64,000 bases of DNA from Bog-950 sp964615305 (GTDB taxonomy: Bacteria; Bacteroidota; Bacteroidia; Chitinophagales; LD1): the NCBI GenBank assembly GCA_964615305.1, contig CAZTNA010000005.1, forward strand, positions 124,001 to 188,000, read 5' to 3'. Position 1 is the stretch's first letter. Each line of letters opens with the position of its first letter. Both the position numbers and the translations under genes were made by a program. Shown piece by piece: positions 1-7,503 of this stretch. The notes below the pieces were generated by a model, which saw only the letters and a program-made list of their open reading frames with translations, was not told the DNA's origin and ran no database searches.

Positions 1-630
1 GATGAGTGGAGCAATCAGTCTAATACCGTAGTTTGGTTTGCCGATAGCCATCAGGCATTAGCCGTTATGGCAATTGCCGATAAAATTAAAGACACATCGG
101 TGGTAGCCATAAAACAACTTCACGATATGGGTATTGAAATGTATATGCTCACAGGCGACAGTCACGCTACTGCCCGGGCCATTGCACATCAGGTTGGTAT
201 CAAAAATTACAAAGCGGAGATGTTACCGCAGCAAAAAGCAGAATTTGTAAAACAACTGCAAAGCAGCGGCAGAGTAGTAGCTATGGTAGGAGATGGTATT
301 AACGATAGTTCCGCCTTGGCTACAGCAGATGTAAGCATAGCTATGGGCAACGGCTCCGATATTGCCATGGAGGTAGCCAAAATGACCATCATATCCTCCG
401 ACCTCACCAAAATTCCTAAAGCTATACGGTTAGCAAAACAAACAGTGGCTACGATAAAACAAAATCTGTTTTGGGCATTCGTCTATAATCTTATAGGCAT
501 TCCGGTGGCAGCAGGAGTACTATATCCCATAAATGGATTCTTGCTTAACCCCATGATTGCAGGTGCTGCTATGGCACTGAGTAGTGTAAGTGTGGTAAGC
601 AACAGCCTTTTTTTAAAATGGAAAAAGTAA
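1..630 (+). CDS. copA: Copper-translocating P-type ATPase, C-terminal part (5' end outside window)
   Basis: This is the C-terminal 209 residues of a heavy-metal P1B-type ATPase, which pumps Cu+ out of the cytoplasm across the inner membrane using ATP. The frame is open from base 1, so the gene starts upstream. Visible are the P-domain TGD motif (about residues 51-53 of the fragment), the hinge GDGIND (about 97-102), and two closing membrane helices with the YN pair (VYNLIG) and the M-x-SS motif (MALSSVSVVSN) typical of Cu+-specific members. The N-terminal HMA domains, the DKTGT phosphorylation site and the CPC motif lie outside. A small HMA protein follows 66 bp downstream on the same strand, consistent with copper handling. 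The copper assignment rests on the last-helix motifs; another soft metal is less likely. Confidence 0.93.
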   Translation, partial: DEWSNQSNTVVWFADSHQALAVMAIADKIKDTSVVAIKQLHDMGIEMYMLTGDSHATARAIAHQVGIKNYKAEMLPQQKAEFVKQLQSSGRVVAMVGDGINDSSALATADVSIAMGNGSDIAMEVAKMTIISSDLTKIPKAIRLAKQTVATIKQNLFWAFVYNLIGIPVAAGVLYPINGFLLNPMIAGAAMALSSVSVVSNSLFLKWKK

Positions 631-696
631 TCTTGCATTTGTTCACAATAAAGTTACAGCAACAAGGTTCGTATTTCAAACACTAAATGGTTAACA

Positions 697-918
697 ATGG
701 AAAACAAAGAGTTAAAGTTTAAAACTAATCTTAATTGCGGTGGCTGTGTAGCAAAAATAAAAGCTGACCTCGACAATTTACAGGGTGTCAGTCATTGGCA
801 AGTAGATACCGGCAATGCCGACAAAATTCTTACCCTCTACTCAACTGGTGTTAGTTCTCAGCAGGTTGTAAGCATTATTACCAGTAAAGGTTTTAAAGCA
901 GAACCAATGACTCATTAA
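697..918 (+). CDS. Heavy-metal-associated (HMA) domain protein, CopZ-like copper chaperone
   Basis: A 73-residue single HMA domain protein. The metal-binding motif is NCGGC near residues 14-18 (CxxC), in place of the usual GMTCxxC, so the Met before the first Cys is replaced by Leu-Asn. The rest fits the ferredoxin-like fold: KFKTNLNC strand, KIKADLDNLQGV helix, then VSIITSKGFKAEPM at the end. Such proteins carry Cu+ in the cytoplasm and hand it to CopA or to a regulator. It lies 66 bp behind the copA end, on the same strand, and is probably co-transcribed. It converges with cvfB. The role is inferred from fold and neighbour; metal identity is not shown by sequence alone. Confidence 0.82.
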   Translation: MENKELKFKTNLNCGGCVAKIKADLDNLQGVSHWQVDTGNADKILTLYSTGVSSQQVVSIITSKGFKAEPMTH

Positions 919-968
919 CAGAGGGTGGTGCGATGCTTATTTAGAGGGCTGTTTGGCGGGCTGCTGTT

Positions 969-1829
969 CTAGTTGCCCCCCTGTTTTTTCTTCAGCAAAA
1001 TCCTGTTCTCTTTCAGTTCTATTTTACCTTCTTTATAAAGCATGCCTACAGCTTTTTTAAAATTTTTTTTACTGATGCCCAGCATTTCGTAAATCAACTC
1101 CGGTGGCGAAACATCGCTCAGCGGTAGGCCTCCCTTGTGTTCAGCAATTTTATCCAACAATATTTGTTTTATGTCTTTGGCGGCAGCTATCCCTTGTTTT
1201 TGAAGTGCTACATCTATTTTTCCATCCTCACGCACTTTCTTTACAAAACCCCTCACTGTACTTCCCTTTTCTACCGGTTTAAAAATTTCGTTTTTAAATA
1301 AAATACCCCAATGCTGCTGATTCACAATTACGCGTATGCCCGTTTCATTTTCATAGGTTATCAATAAATCAACCTCGTCATTAGGTTTAAGTTTTATATC
1401 CCGGTTTTTAACAAACTTGTTAAGGTTCGTAGTGGCAAGCATACGCTGTGTTGCTTTATCTACGTAAACATATACCAGATAATGACGACCTTGCTCTACG
1501 CGTTGAGCTTGCTCACGAAATGGTAGAAAAAGATCTTTATCTAATCCCCAGTCAAGAAATGCCCCAATACGGGTTATTTCTTTTACCAGTAAGTAACCTG
1601 CCTCACCTGATTGCAACATGGGCTTTTGAGTAGTGGCCACAGGCCTGTCTTCCGAGTCCTTATACAAAAAAACCGAAACCAAATCACCTTCTTTCATATC
1701 ATCGGTTACATACTTGTTGGGTAACAATACCTCATCATCATCGGTGCCGGATTCATTTACTAAATAAAAACCCTGAGGTGTTTTTCTTGAAATAATAAGC
1801 GTATTGTATTTACCGAAGTTGAACATCAC
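969..1829 (-). CDS. cvfB: CvfB/YitL-type S1 RNA-binding domain protein
   Basis: A 286-residue protein with the CvfB layout: tandem S1-like OB folds, then a C-terminal winged helix. The middle contains the S1-type block GYLLVKEITRIGAFLDWGLD (about 78-97) and a second S1-like block with STVRGFVKKVREDGKIDVAL (about 189-208). The last 60 residues (PPELIYEMLGISKKNFKKAV, then IELKENRILL) form the winged helix that reads 'young' helix-turn-helix-like. Firmicute CvfB binds RNA and affects virulence-factor expression; in Bacteroidota the role is not well defined. It is the second gene of a two-gene unit: its ATG overlaps the stop of wbqC by 4 bp, implying translational coupling. Confidence 0.85.
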   Translation of the reverse strand: MMFNFGKYNTLIISRKTPQGFYLVNESGTDDDEVLLPNKYVTDDMKEGDLVSVFLYKDSEDRPVATTQKPMLQSGEAGYLLVKEITRIGAFLDWGLDKDLFLPFREQAQRVEQGRHYLVYVYVDKATQRMLATTNLNKFVKNRDIKLKPNDEVDLLITYENETGIRVIVNQQHWGILFKNEIFKPVEKGSTVRGFVKKVREDGKIDVALQKQGIAAAKDIKQILLDKIAEHKGGLPLSDVSPPELIYEMLGISKKNFKKAVGMLYKEGKIELKENRILLKKKQGGN

Positions 1830-2431
1830 AATTGTATTAGGTAGTTTTTTGTTGAAGGCCCCAGATTAAAAATCAAATCAATAATACTGAGATTGTACAT
1901 AAAACCGGTATGAGGTTCAAACGGCTGTATATAGTGCGGATTACAAAAATCCGAATTCTGTTGCTTTGTGTCACGAAAATCAAATTTGTCTAACGGCAAC
2001 TTCTCGTAAGTGTTGGTAAAGTCAAAGTCCTTTTGTGTTTTTATAACCGATAAAATAGTATTTAACACTGAAAGGTTAAAATTGAATAATTGTTTTTCTT
2101 CTGTTTTGAAATGCGGTGTAAAATAATGCTGGTAATGTTCAAAAAACGGAGAGCTGCCGTAGGCAGAACTAATGCTTTGCCAATGGTTTCTTTGCCAATC
2201 AATTGTGTAGTCTATTTCAGTTTCTTTAAACAAACGGTGATGATCTCTGCCGCCCTTCAACGGAATGCTGAGCAGTATCCGTCCGTTTGCACCGGCAATC
2301 TCGCATCGGTTACGAAACGTTCCTTTTCTGAAATTTTCTGCTTGCTCTATTAGTACATGTGGGTGTTTTAAAAAAATGCTAAACCAATAAACGTTGGGCA
2401 AATAAGTTAAGGGAAGCAGTGCTGTGTGCAA
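1826..2431 (-). CDS. WbqC-like family protein
   Basis: A 201-residue WbqC-like protein. The family hallmarks are at the N-terminus: LPLTYLPNVYWFSIFLKHP, then EQAENFRKGTFRNRCEIAGA and the LLSIPLKGG stretch, followed by DWQRNHWQSISSAYGSSPFF. Some family members sit in O-antigen or sugar-modification clusters, and others stand alone in Bacteroidota genomes as here; the biochemical function is unknown. There is no signal peptide or membrane helix, so it is likely cytoplasmic. It is the first gene of the wbqC-cvfB pair on the minus strand. Confidence 0.82.
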   Translation of the reverse strand: MHTALLPLTYLPNVYWFSIFLKHPHVLIEQAENFRKGTFRNRCEIAGANGRILLSIPLKGGRDHHRLFKETEIDYTIDWQRNHWQSISSAYGSSPFFEHYQHYFTPHFKTEEKQLFNFNLSVLNTILSVIKTQKDFDFTNTYEKLPLDKFDFRDTKQQNSDFCNPHYIQPFEPHTGFMYNLSIIDLIFNLGPSTKNYLIQL

Positions 2432-2584
2432 GGCGATATTTTTCTACACGGCAAGAATAATCAAATACACAACTAAAAATTTTAACACCTTAATATGGAC
2501 CACCCAAAGATTTTCTTTTATTTTTAGTGTGGAAATTGAAAGAACAAGCATCTAATCATAAATTCATTCACTTAAAAATCTGTT

Positions 2585-3397
2585 ATGAAAAAAATTACAG
2601 TTACTCTTTTAGCCGTATTCTTTCTGGCAATATCGACTATTGCCAACGATGCTAAACTTCAGATACTAAATGCCAGTCAGGTTTCTAAACTCGACCTTAA
2701 TGGAAAGTGGAGTGGTAAACGTAACCAATACACTACTGATCGTAAGGCATTCATTGAAACATTTGAATACGAGTTTGACCTTAAACAGGAAGGGAATATC
2801 GTTACCGGCACATCTACTATTATCAGTAGCAATGGAGAATATGCCGATATGAAACTAGAAGGAACCCTAGTTGGCAACAAGCTTCATTTTGCCGAAACAG
2901 AAGTAAAAGGTGCTGCTCGCCCCGATGGTAAAGTTTGGTGCTTTAAAAGTGGAGAATTGTTTTTTGCTAAAGATGGAGACAACATCAGGTTAGTAGGTGC
3001 TACCCCAAGCTATATGGAAATTTATAACCTGCCTTGCAGTGGTGGCGAAACCGACTTGGTTAAAGTGGACAATAGCAGCAACCTTTCTCTTTTAGATGCA
3101 CTACCGAAATCGAATGTATCAGTAGCTGATGAAAAATTTGCTATTACCGTATTTCCAAATCCGTTTGTAGAAAACGCAACCATCTATTATTCTCTTGATA
3201 AAGACTCAAAAGTACGTGTTGAAATTTTCGACATAAGCGGCAAGTCGGTTTCAAATCTGTTTGATGGAAACCAGAAGCAAGGTAACTACAGTCTGAATTT
3301 CTCTGCAAAAAATGCAGGATTTTTGAGTGGCATCTATATTGTAAAAATGACCGTAAACGGAGAAGTTTATAGCCGCCAATTAGTTCAGATGAGATAA
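2585..3397 (+). CDS. Secreted protein with T9SS type A sorting domain, unknown function
   Basis: A 270-residue exported protein. An N-terminal signal peptide (MKKITVTLLAVFFLAISTIA, cleaved about residue 20) is followed by a beta-rich middle region of about 130 residues (LNGKWSGKRNQYTTD, EGNIVTGTSTI, LVGNKLHFAE) that looks like a small lipocalin-like or beta-barrel fold; I do not recognise a named family. Residues about 190-270 are a typical T9SS type A C-terminal sorting domain (FAITVFPNPFVENATIYYSL, then VRVEIFDISGKSV, and a terminal YSRQLVQMR). The protein should therefore cross the outer membrane by type IX secretion and be released or attached to the surface. A strong terminator follows. 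No function is claimed beyond export. Confidence 0.85.
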   Translation: MKKITVTLLAVFFLAISTIANDAKLQILNASQVSKLDLNGKWSGKRNQYTTDRKAFIETFEYEFDLKQEGNIVTGTSTIISSNGEYADMKLEGTLVGNKLHFAETEVKGAARPDGKVWCFKSGELFFAKDGDNIRLVGATPSYMEIYNLPCSGGETDLVKVDNSSNLSLLDALPKSNVSVADEKFAITVFPNPFVENATIYYSLDKDSKVRVEIFDISGKSVSNLFDGNQKQGNYSLNFSAKNAGFLSGIYIVKMTVNGEVYSRQLVQMR

Positions 3398-3425
3398 TCG
3401 GGATAGAAGGATAGTTAATTGACAC

Positions 3426-3457
3426 AAAAGCCCTGGTTCAAAAAGCCGGGGCTTTTT
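3426..3457 (+). terminator. Rho-independent terminator after the T9SS protein
   Basis: An 11-bp stem (one G-U pair) of AAAAGCCCTGG and CCGGGGCTTTT around a 9-nt loop, ending in a T run. It lies 29 bp after the stop codon and separates this gene from the next T9SS gene. Confidence 0.85.
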
Positions 3458-3503
3458 GTTGTTATTTGAGCAGAAGTGTATTTTTAGTGACAAAACGTAG
3501 CCT

Positions 3504-5873
3504 ATGTTAAAGAATTACCCTCTGCTTTTTTTGACTTTATTTCTGTTCTACGGTGAGTCTGTAAGCGCCCAATGCGCAAGTCAAAGCACCGTAGAAGTTA
3601 TCATTAACCCTGACGGTTGGCCTAAAGAAATACATTGGTCATTGCGCGATGGCAGTAGTGGTGTACTTTTAGATACAGGTGATGCAACAGGCGATGTTAT
3701 TTGTGTTCCTACCGGGCAGTGCTTACGCTTTAACTTGTTCGATGACTTTGGTGATGGCTTACTATCTCCGGGCAACGTTCAATTGGTGTTGGATAGTGCG
3801 TTGCAAACAACTATCAGTGGCAATTATGGTAACGCTACAAGTTTTACATTTAATTGTCCTCCAGGAACTAATTGCAGCAGTGCAATTTTGGTGGATACAG
3901 GCACTTACACTGCACCACTACCCGATACGTGGTACAGATTCATAGCTGATACTACAGGTAATTACACTATCAGCACATGCGCCTTAGGTAACACTTGTGA
4001 TACACGTATCTACATTTACAGCAGTTGCACCGGTTTGCAATTTGACGATGCAGGGCTAGGTGTGTCGCACTATAACGACAACTTATGTGGAACTCAATCC
4101 GAGTTGGTGATAGGTTTGGCGGCTAATCAGGAAGTCATCATCCGCATTGGAGACAGCGCTACTGACTGTTCAGCAACAACTATCGACTGGGCAATAAGTT
4201 TTACCGGACCAATCATTGGTTGCACAGATCCTAATTCGTGCACATATAACCCATTAGCAGAAATTTCAGATACAAGTATGTGTATATACACCGGCCCTCA
4301 GTGCCAGGCTCCTGACTTGGCGGTAGACAAAAATTATCTGGAGAGCAGCATGTTTATGGATAATTTTCATAATGCCGGAAATTGTGAAGTTGATGAAGGA
4401 TGTGTGATGGGCTACGGAGTGCGTAAGCTTTTGAAATATGGTGTTCAAATCTGGAACTACGGCCAGCAACCTTATTATGTGGGCGATCAAATAAGCAACC
4501 CAAACGCATTTGAGTATGCTCCCTGTCATGGGCACTTTCACTACAAAGGTTTTGCCGAGTCATACTTATTCAACAGTAATTTTCAACAAGTTGACTTTGC
4601 CCGTAAAACAAGCTACGCCATAATTAACATGCAGTGTTTGCCCGGCTATTCGGCTGGCGGCCCTGCTTTAGCACCGGGGTGTAGCGATATTTACGGTGCC
4701 GGATATAGTTGCCAATGGGTAGATGTAACTAACCTGGATACCGGATTTTATTACTTGGTGCTGAAAGTAAACAGTGGGCATTTTCCTGATTATTTGGGGC
4801 GTAGTGAATATATATATCACAACAACAGCACATTGGTTTGTTTCGATTTAACAGAAGACCAAAACGGCAATAAAAATTTTACACTCAACAACAGTTGCGC
4901 CCCCTATGTTGATTGTGTGGGCGATACATTTGGTACACACCTTATGGATTGTGCGGGCGACTGCAACGGAGTAAAAATAAAGGGTGATTTAAGCGTTGAT
5001 ACAGCGCTTAGCACTCAAGATGTTCACCTCTATCTTGATGGAATGGTAACAGGAACGTTGGCGTCTGTATCATGTACTGAGTTAACCGGAGATAATAAAA
5101 TTACTGTTTACGATGCTGCAAGGTTAAATGCTTGCATACGCAACAACGATTCTTCCCATATACATATTGGTGGGTCTGGCAATCATGCTCATTGCAATTT
5201 CCCGTTTGGTATAGAAAACCCCTTCGACACTGTTACTATCGGCTTAACTAACCCCGATAGTAATTTTGTAGATGTAAATGTTCTTAACCCACGTAGTTTT
5301 TTACTTGGGTTCGAGTTTACTATAAGCGGAATAAAAATTGACTCTGTTAAAAACATTGCCGGAAATTTCTCACCTCAAGTTTATACCGATTTCAACCAAC
5401 ACATAGTAGTACTGGCCGAAGATGAGTTTTCTATCAACAAGCAAACTCAACCATTAAGCGTACTGAGGGTTTATTTTAGCCAGCGCACCGACAGCGTGGT
5501 TTGTATTGATGAAGTAGTAGATGTTGTAAATAGCAATTACGAACGTGTGAGTGGGAAAGCCGGCAACTGCGTTTTGTATCACGAAGAGGAGCCTAACCCT
5601 GTATCTATTCAGAGTTCATTCAGCAAACTAAAACTGCAAGTAGTACCCAACCCCGGAGCTGGTATGTTTGAAATCACAGGAAGTGGAGCTTTGCTTTTCG
5701 GTGCTAATGTTAAGGTTCACAACTCTGTTGGCGGTATAGTATATAGCGGAGAAGTTACAGAGGGCAACAACCGGTTTTTGATAGATTTGAAAAATTCTGA
5801 TAAGGGTGTTTATGTGCTTACAGTTTCAAAAAACGGATATAGTGTAAATAGCAGACTTGTAGTTTTGAAATAG
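3504..5873 (+). CDS. Secreted lysyl oxidase family protein with T9SS type A sorting domain
   Basis: A 789-residue exported protein. Order of parts: signal peptide (1-22, ending SVSA); a beta-sandwich region (about 30-240); the 'GCTDPNSCTYNP' Cys-rich motif common in Bacteroidota surface proteins; a lysyl oxidase catalytic domain (about 262-455); a dockerin-like stretch (about 490-550, GDLSVDTALS and TGDNKITVYDAARLNAC); a cohesin-like region; and a T9SS type A sorting domain (last 80 residues). In the oxidase domain the copper histidines appear as CHGHFH (H342, H344, H346). The two residues that form the lysine tyrosylquinone cofactor in animal LOX align with K368 (ARKTSY) and Y397 (GCSDIYGAG). 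The conserved SCQWVDVT and GFYYLVLKVN segments follow. Animal enzymes oxidise peptidyl lysine to allysine; the bacterial substrate is unknown. It is likely surface-exposed. Confidence 0.86.
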   Translation: MLKNYPLLFLTLFLFYGESVSAQCASQSTVEVIINPDGWPKEIHWSLRDGSSGVLLDTGDATGDVICVPTGQCLRFNLFDDFGDGLLSPGNVQLVLDSALQTTISGNYGNATSFTFNCPPGTNCSSAILVDTGTYTAPLPDTWYRFIADTTGNYTISTCALGNTCDTRIYIYSSCTGLQFDDAGLGVSHYNDNLCGTQSELVIGLAANQEVIIRIGDSATDCSATTIDWAISFTGPIIGCTDPNSCTYNPLAEISDTSMCIYTGPQCQAPDLAVDKNYLESSMFMDNFHNAGNCEVDEGCVMGYGVRKLLKYGVQIWNYGQQPYYVGDQISNPNAFEYAPCHGHFHYKGFAESYLFNSNFQQVDFARKTSYAIINMQCLPGYSAGGPALAPGCSDIYGAGYSCQWVDVTNLDTGFYYLVLKVNSGHFPDYLGRSEYIYHNNSTLVCFDLTEDQNGNKNFTLNNSCAPYVDCVGDTFGTHLMDCAGDCNGVKIKGDLSVDTALSTQDVHLYLDGMVTGTLASVSCTELTGDNKITVYDAARLNACIRNNDSSHIHIGGSGNHAHCNFPFGIENPFDTVTIGLTNPDSNFVDVNVLNPRSFLLGFEFTISGIKIDSVKNIAGNFSPQVYTDFNQHIVVLAEDEFSINKQTQPLSVLRVYFSQRTDSVVCIDEVVDVVNSNYERVSGKAGNCVLYHEEEPNPVSIQSSFSKLKLQVVPNPGAGMFEITGSGALLFGANVKVHNSVGGIVYSGEVTEGNNRFLIDLKNSDKGVYVLTVSKNGYSVNSRLVVLK

Positions 5874-5889
5874 AGCATTCTGCCGTATA

Positions 5890-5918
5890 AAATAGGGGCT
5901 TTTTCACAGCCCCTATTT
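5890..5918. terminator. Bidirectional terminator between lysyl oxidase and OMP genes
   Basis: A perfect 11-bp inverted repeat, AAATAGGGGCT / AGCCCCTATTT, with a 7-nt loop, placed between the stop codons of two convergent genes (5873 and 5925). Its symmetry and flanking A/T runs suit termination from both sides. Confidence 0.85.
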
Positions 5919-5924
5919 ACAAAG

Positions 5925-6668
5925 TTAATGGAATCTGAACCCAAGCTTTAGTCCAAGTGAAATGGGATAGTATGCACCGTTGTTTAAACGAGCCGTATTT
6001 CTTGATCCTTTAAAATAAACCAAATCCAAAAAACGTATTTGAGGGCCCAAAAACAGATTGGCATGTTCACAAAGATTTAACTCACCACCTAAAAAGATAG
6101 ATAAACCCAATGATGCTCCATCGCGCATTTGGTCGGTAGTGTTTTTGTTGGTTTCTTTTTCTTTAGTATTTACATCGCCATTTTGTTTGTAGGTAATAAC
6201 CGTTGAACGGGTAAACAATGGAAAATTAAACTCCGGGCCAGTTGCAAATTCAAATGTACATGCCGTCATTCTCTTGTATAAATGAAAATACAAAGGCACT
6301 GTCATTATACCGTTGTGTCTGTGCGAACGAGAAGCAATGTAACTGGGGTTATACATTTTTACACGGCTAAACCCACCTTGCATTTTAAAATCAATGCCGG
6401 TCGAGATTCCAAACACTTCAACTGGCCTGTATATGTATTGAGCTCCGAAGCCAAACCCAATAAACGGATATTGCTGGTCGTATGGGTCTCCGGGTATAGC
6501 AGCATCGCGTTCGCTGAAAATGAAAAAGTCGGTGGTTGGTGTAACGTGAATCTCTGCATTGTGCTTAACAAACGAATCGTCTTTTTTGGGTTTATCAGTT
6601 TTTTCTTCCGCCATCAATGCAACGGAAAGTCCTGTAAGCAACAAAAATAAAAGTGTAGCGTTTTTCAT
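5925..6668 (-). CDS. Outer-membrane beta-barrel protein, porin-family-like
   Basis: A 247-residue protein with a signal peptide (MKNATLLFLLLTGLSVALMA) followed by a charged, Lys-rich linker and alternating amphipathic strands (FIGFGFGAQYIYRPVEVFGI, TVPLYFHLYKR, FEFATGPEFNFPLF, GLSIFLGGELNL, LGLKLGFRF) ending in Phe-His. A terminal aromatic strand is usual for small Bacteroidota outer-membrane barrels of the PorT/OmpW-like type. The function is unknown. It is downstream of the SpoU/TrmH methyltransferase (38-bp gap, same strand), and it converges on the lysyl oxidase gene across a shared terminator. Confidence 0.75.
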   Translation of the reverse strand: MKNATLLFLLLTGLSVALMAEEKTDKPKKDDSFVKHNAEIHVTPTTDFFIFSERDAAIPGDPYDQQYPFIGFGFGAQYIYRPVEVFGISTGIDFKMQGGFSRVKMYNPSYIASRSHRHNGIMTVPLYFHLYKRMTACTFEFATGPEFNFPLFTRSTVITYKQNGDVNTKEKETNKNTTDQMRDGASLGLSIFLGGELNLCEHANLFLGPQIRFLDLVYFKGSRNTARLNNGAYYPISLGLKLGFRFH

Positions 6669-6706
6669 AATGGGTTGTTTTTAGTTGTATGAAGTTAGGT
6701 AATATT

Positions 6707-7456
6707 TTACAAAGTTTTTCTACGAGCAAATTCACTGAGTACAACAGCGGTGGCTACACCTGCATTCAGCGATTCTGCCCTGCTTGCCGATGGAATAGTA
6801 ATTTTAGTATTAATAAACGGTGTTACTTCTTTGCTTATACCGTTTGCTTCATTTCCAATAACTATATATGCCTTCTCGGACAACGAAAGATTGTAGATGT
6901 TTTCTCCTTGCATAAATGTGCCATACACGTTGGTTTCTTTATTGCCGGCCAATAACTCAGGCAGGTTAGCATAAATGCACGGCATGCGGAAAAGCGAGCC
7001 TTTTGCAGCATTTACCACCTTTGGGTTAAAAATATCCACTGAGTTTTTTGAAAAAACAACCGCGTTTGCGCCAAACCATTCAGCGGAGCGAATAATAGTG
7101 CCCGCGTTGCCGGGGTCAGATATTCCATCACAAATTACAACCAACTCGAGTTCTGACTTAAGATTTCCGATTTCAGATGACACTTTGGGTATTGACGCAA
7201 CCGCTACCACCATGTTCGGATTTTGATGAGTAGAAATCCGTTGTAACTCCGGTTCACTTACAATAAAATGATGGCCTTTTAATTTCGAATTTCGAATTTC
7301 GAATTCCGAAGTTGAATAAACGGCATCAATTTTGAAATTGCTCTCCAGCAGTTCGTGTACCAGTTTATCGCCTTCAACTAAAAATTTGCCATACATTTGG
7401 CGAAATTTTTTTTGGTGCAGCGAACGCAGATAACTTACTTGCTGTTTGCTTAACAT
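6707..7456 (-). CDS. SpoU/TrmH-family RNA 2'-O-methyltransferase
   Basis: A 249-residue SPOUT-class methyltransferase that would transfer a methyl group from SAM to a ribose 2'-OH in rRNA or tRNA. An N-terminal substrate-binding domain (FLVEGDKLVHELLES, about 25-40) is followed by the catalytic domain with motif 1 (DPGNAGTIIRSAEWFGA, about 114-130), motif 2 (YIVIGNEANGIS) and motif 3 (IPSASRAESLNAGVA). This matches the RlmB/TrmH group; the target nucleotide cannot be told. The linker holds two segments encoded by heptanucleotide repeats (residues about 51-60, EFEIRNSKLK, and 93-104, SSEIGNLKSELE) that look like insertions. It is divergent from tamL with 47 bp between the starts. Confidence 0.88.
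   Translation of the reverse strand: MLSKQQVSYLRSLHQKKFRQMYGKFLVEGDKLVHELLESNFKIDAVYSTSEFEIRNSKLKGHHFIVSEPELQRISTHQNPNMVVAVASIPKVSSEIGNLKSELELVVICDGISDPGNAGTIIRSAEWFGANAVVFSKNSVDIFNPKVVNAAKGSLFRMPCIYANLPELLAGNKETNVYGTFMQGENIYNLSLSEKAYIVIGNEANGISKEVTPFINTKITIPSASRAESLNAGVATAVVLSEFARRKTL
7151..7178. repeat. Degenerate heptanucleotide tandem repeat (TTCnGAT type)
   Basis: Four heptamers in a row: TTCTGAC, TTAAGAT, TTCCGAT, TTCAGAT. They lie inside the methyltransferase gene and encode a polar linker on the minus strand. Confidence 0.6.
7281..7310. repeat. Heptanucleotide tandem repeat (AATTTCG)
   Basis: Three exact AATTTCG units and a fourth, AATTCCG, plus a partial unit, inside the methyltransferase gene. 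On the minus strand it reads as part of the periodic EFEIRNSK peptide; three heptamers make seven codons. A gain or loss of one unit would shift the reading frame. Confidence 0.8.
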
Positions 7457-7503
7457 AGACAGGTGGTTTAGATATAGCCAATGAGGACGAAAATAAAATA
7501 TTG

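Noticed and set aside
2090..2353. Plus-strand frame inside wbqC
   Set aside because: Antisense of a recognised gene; no signature of its own.
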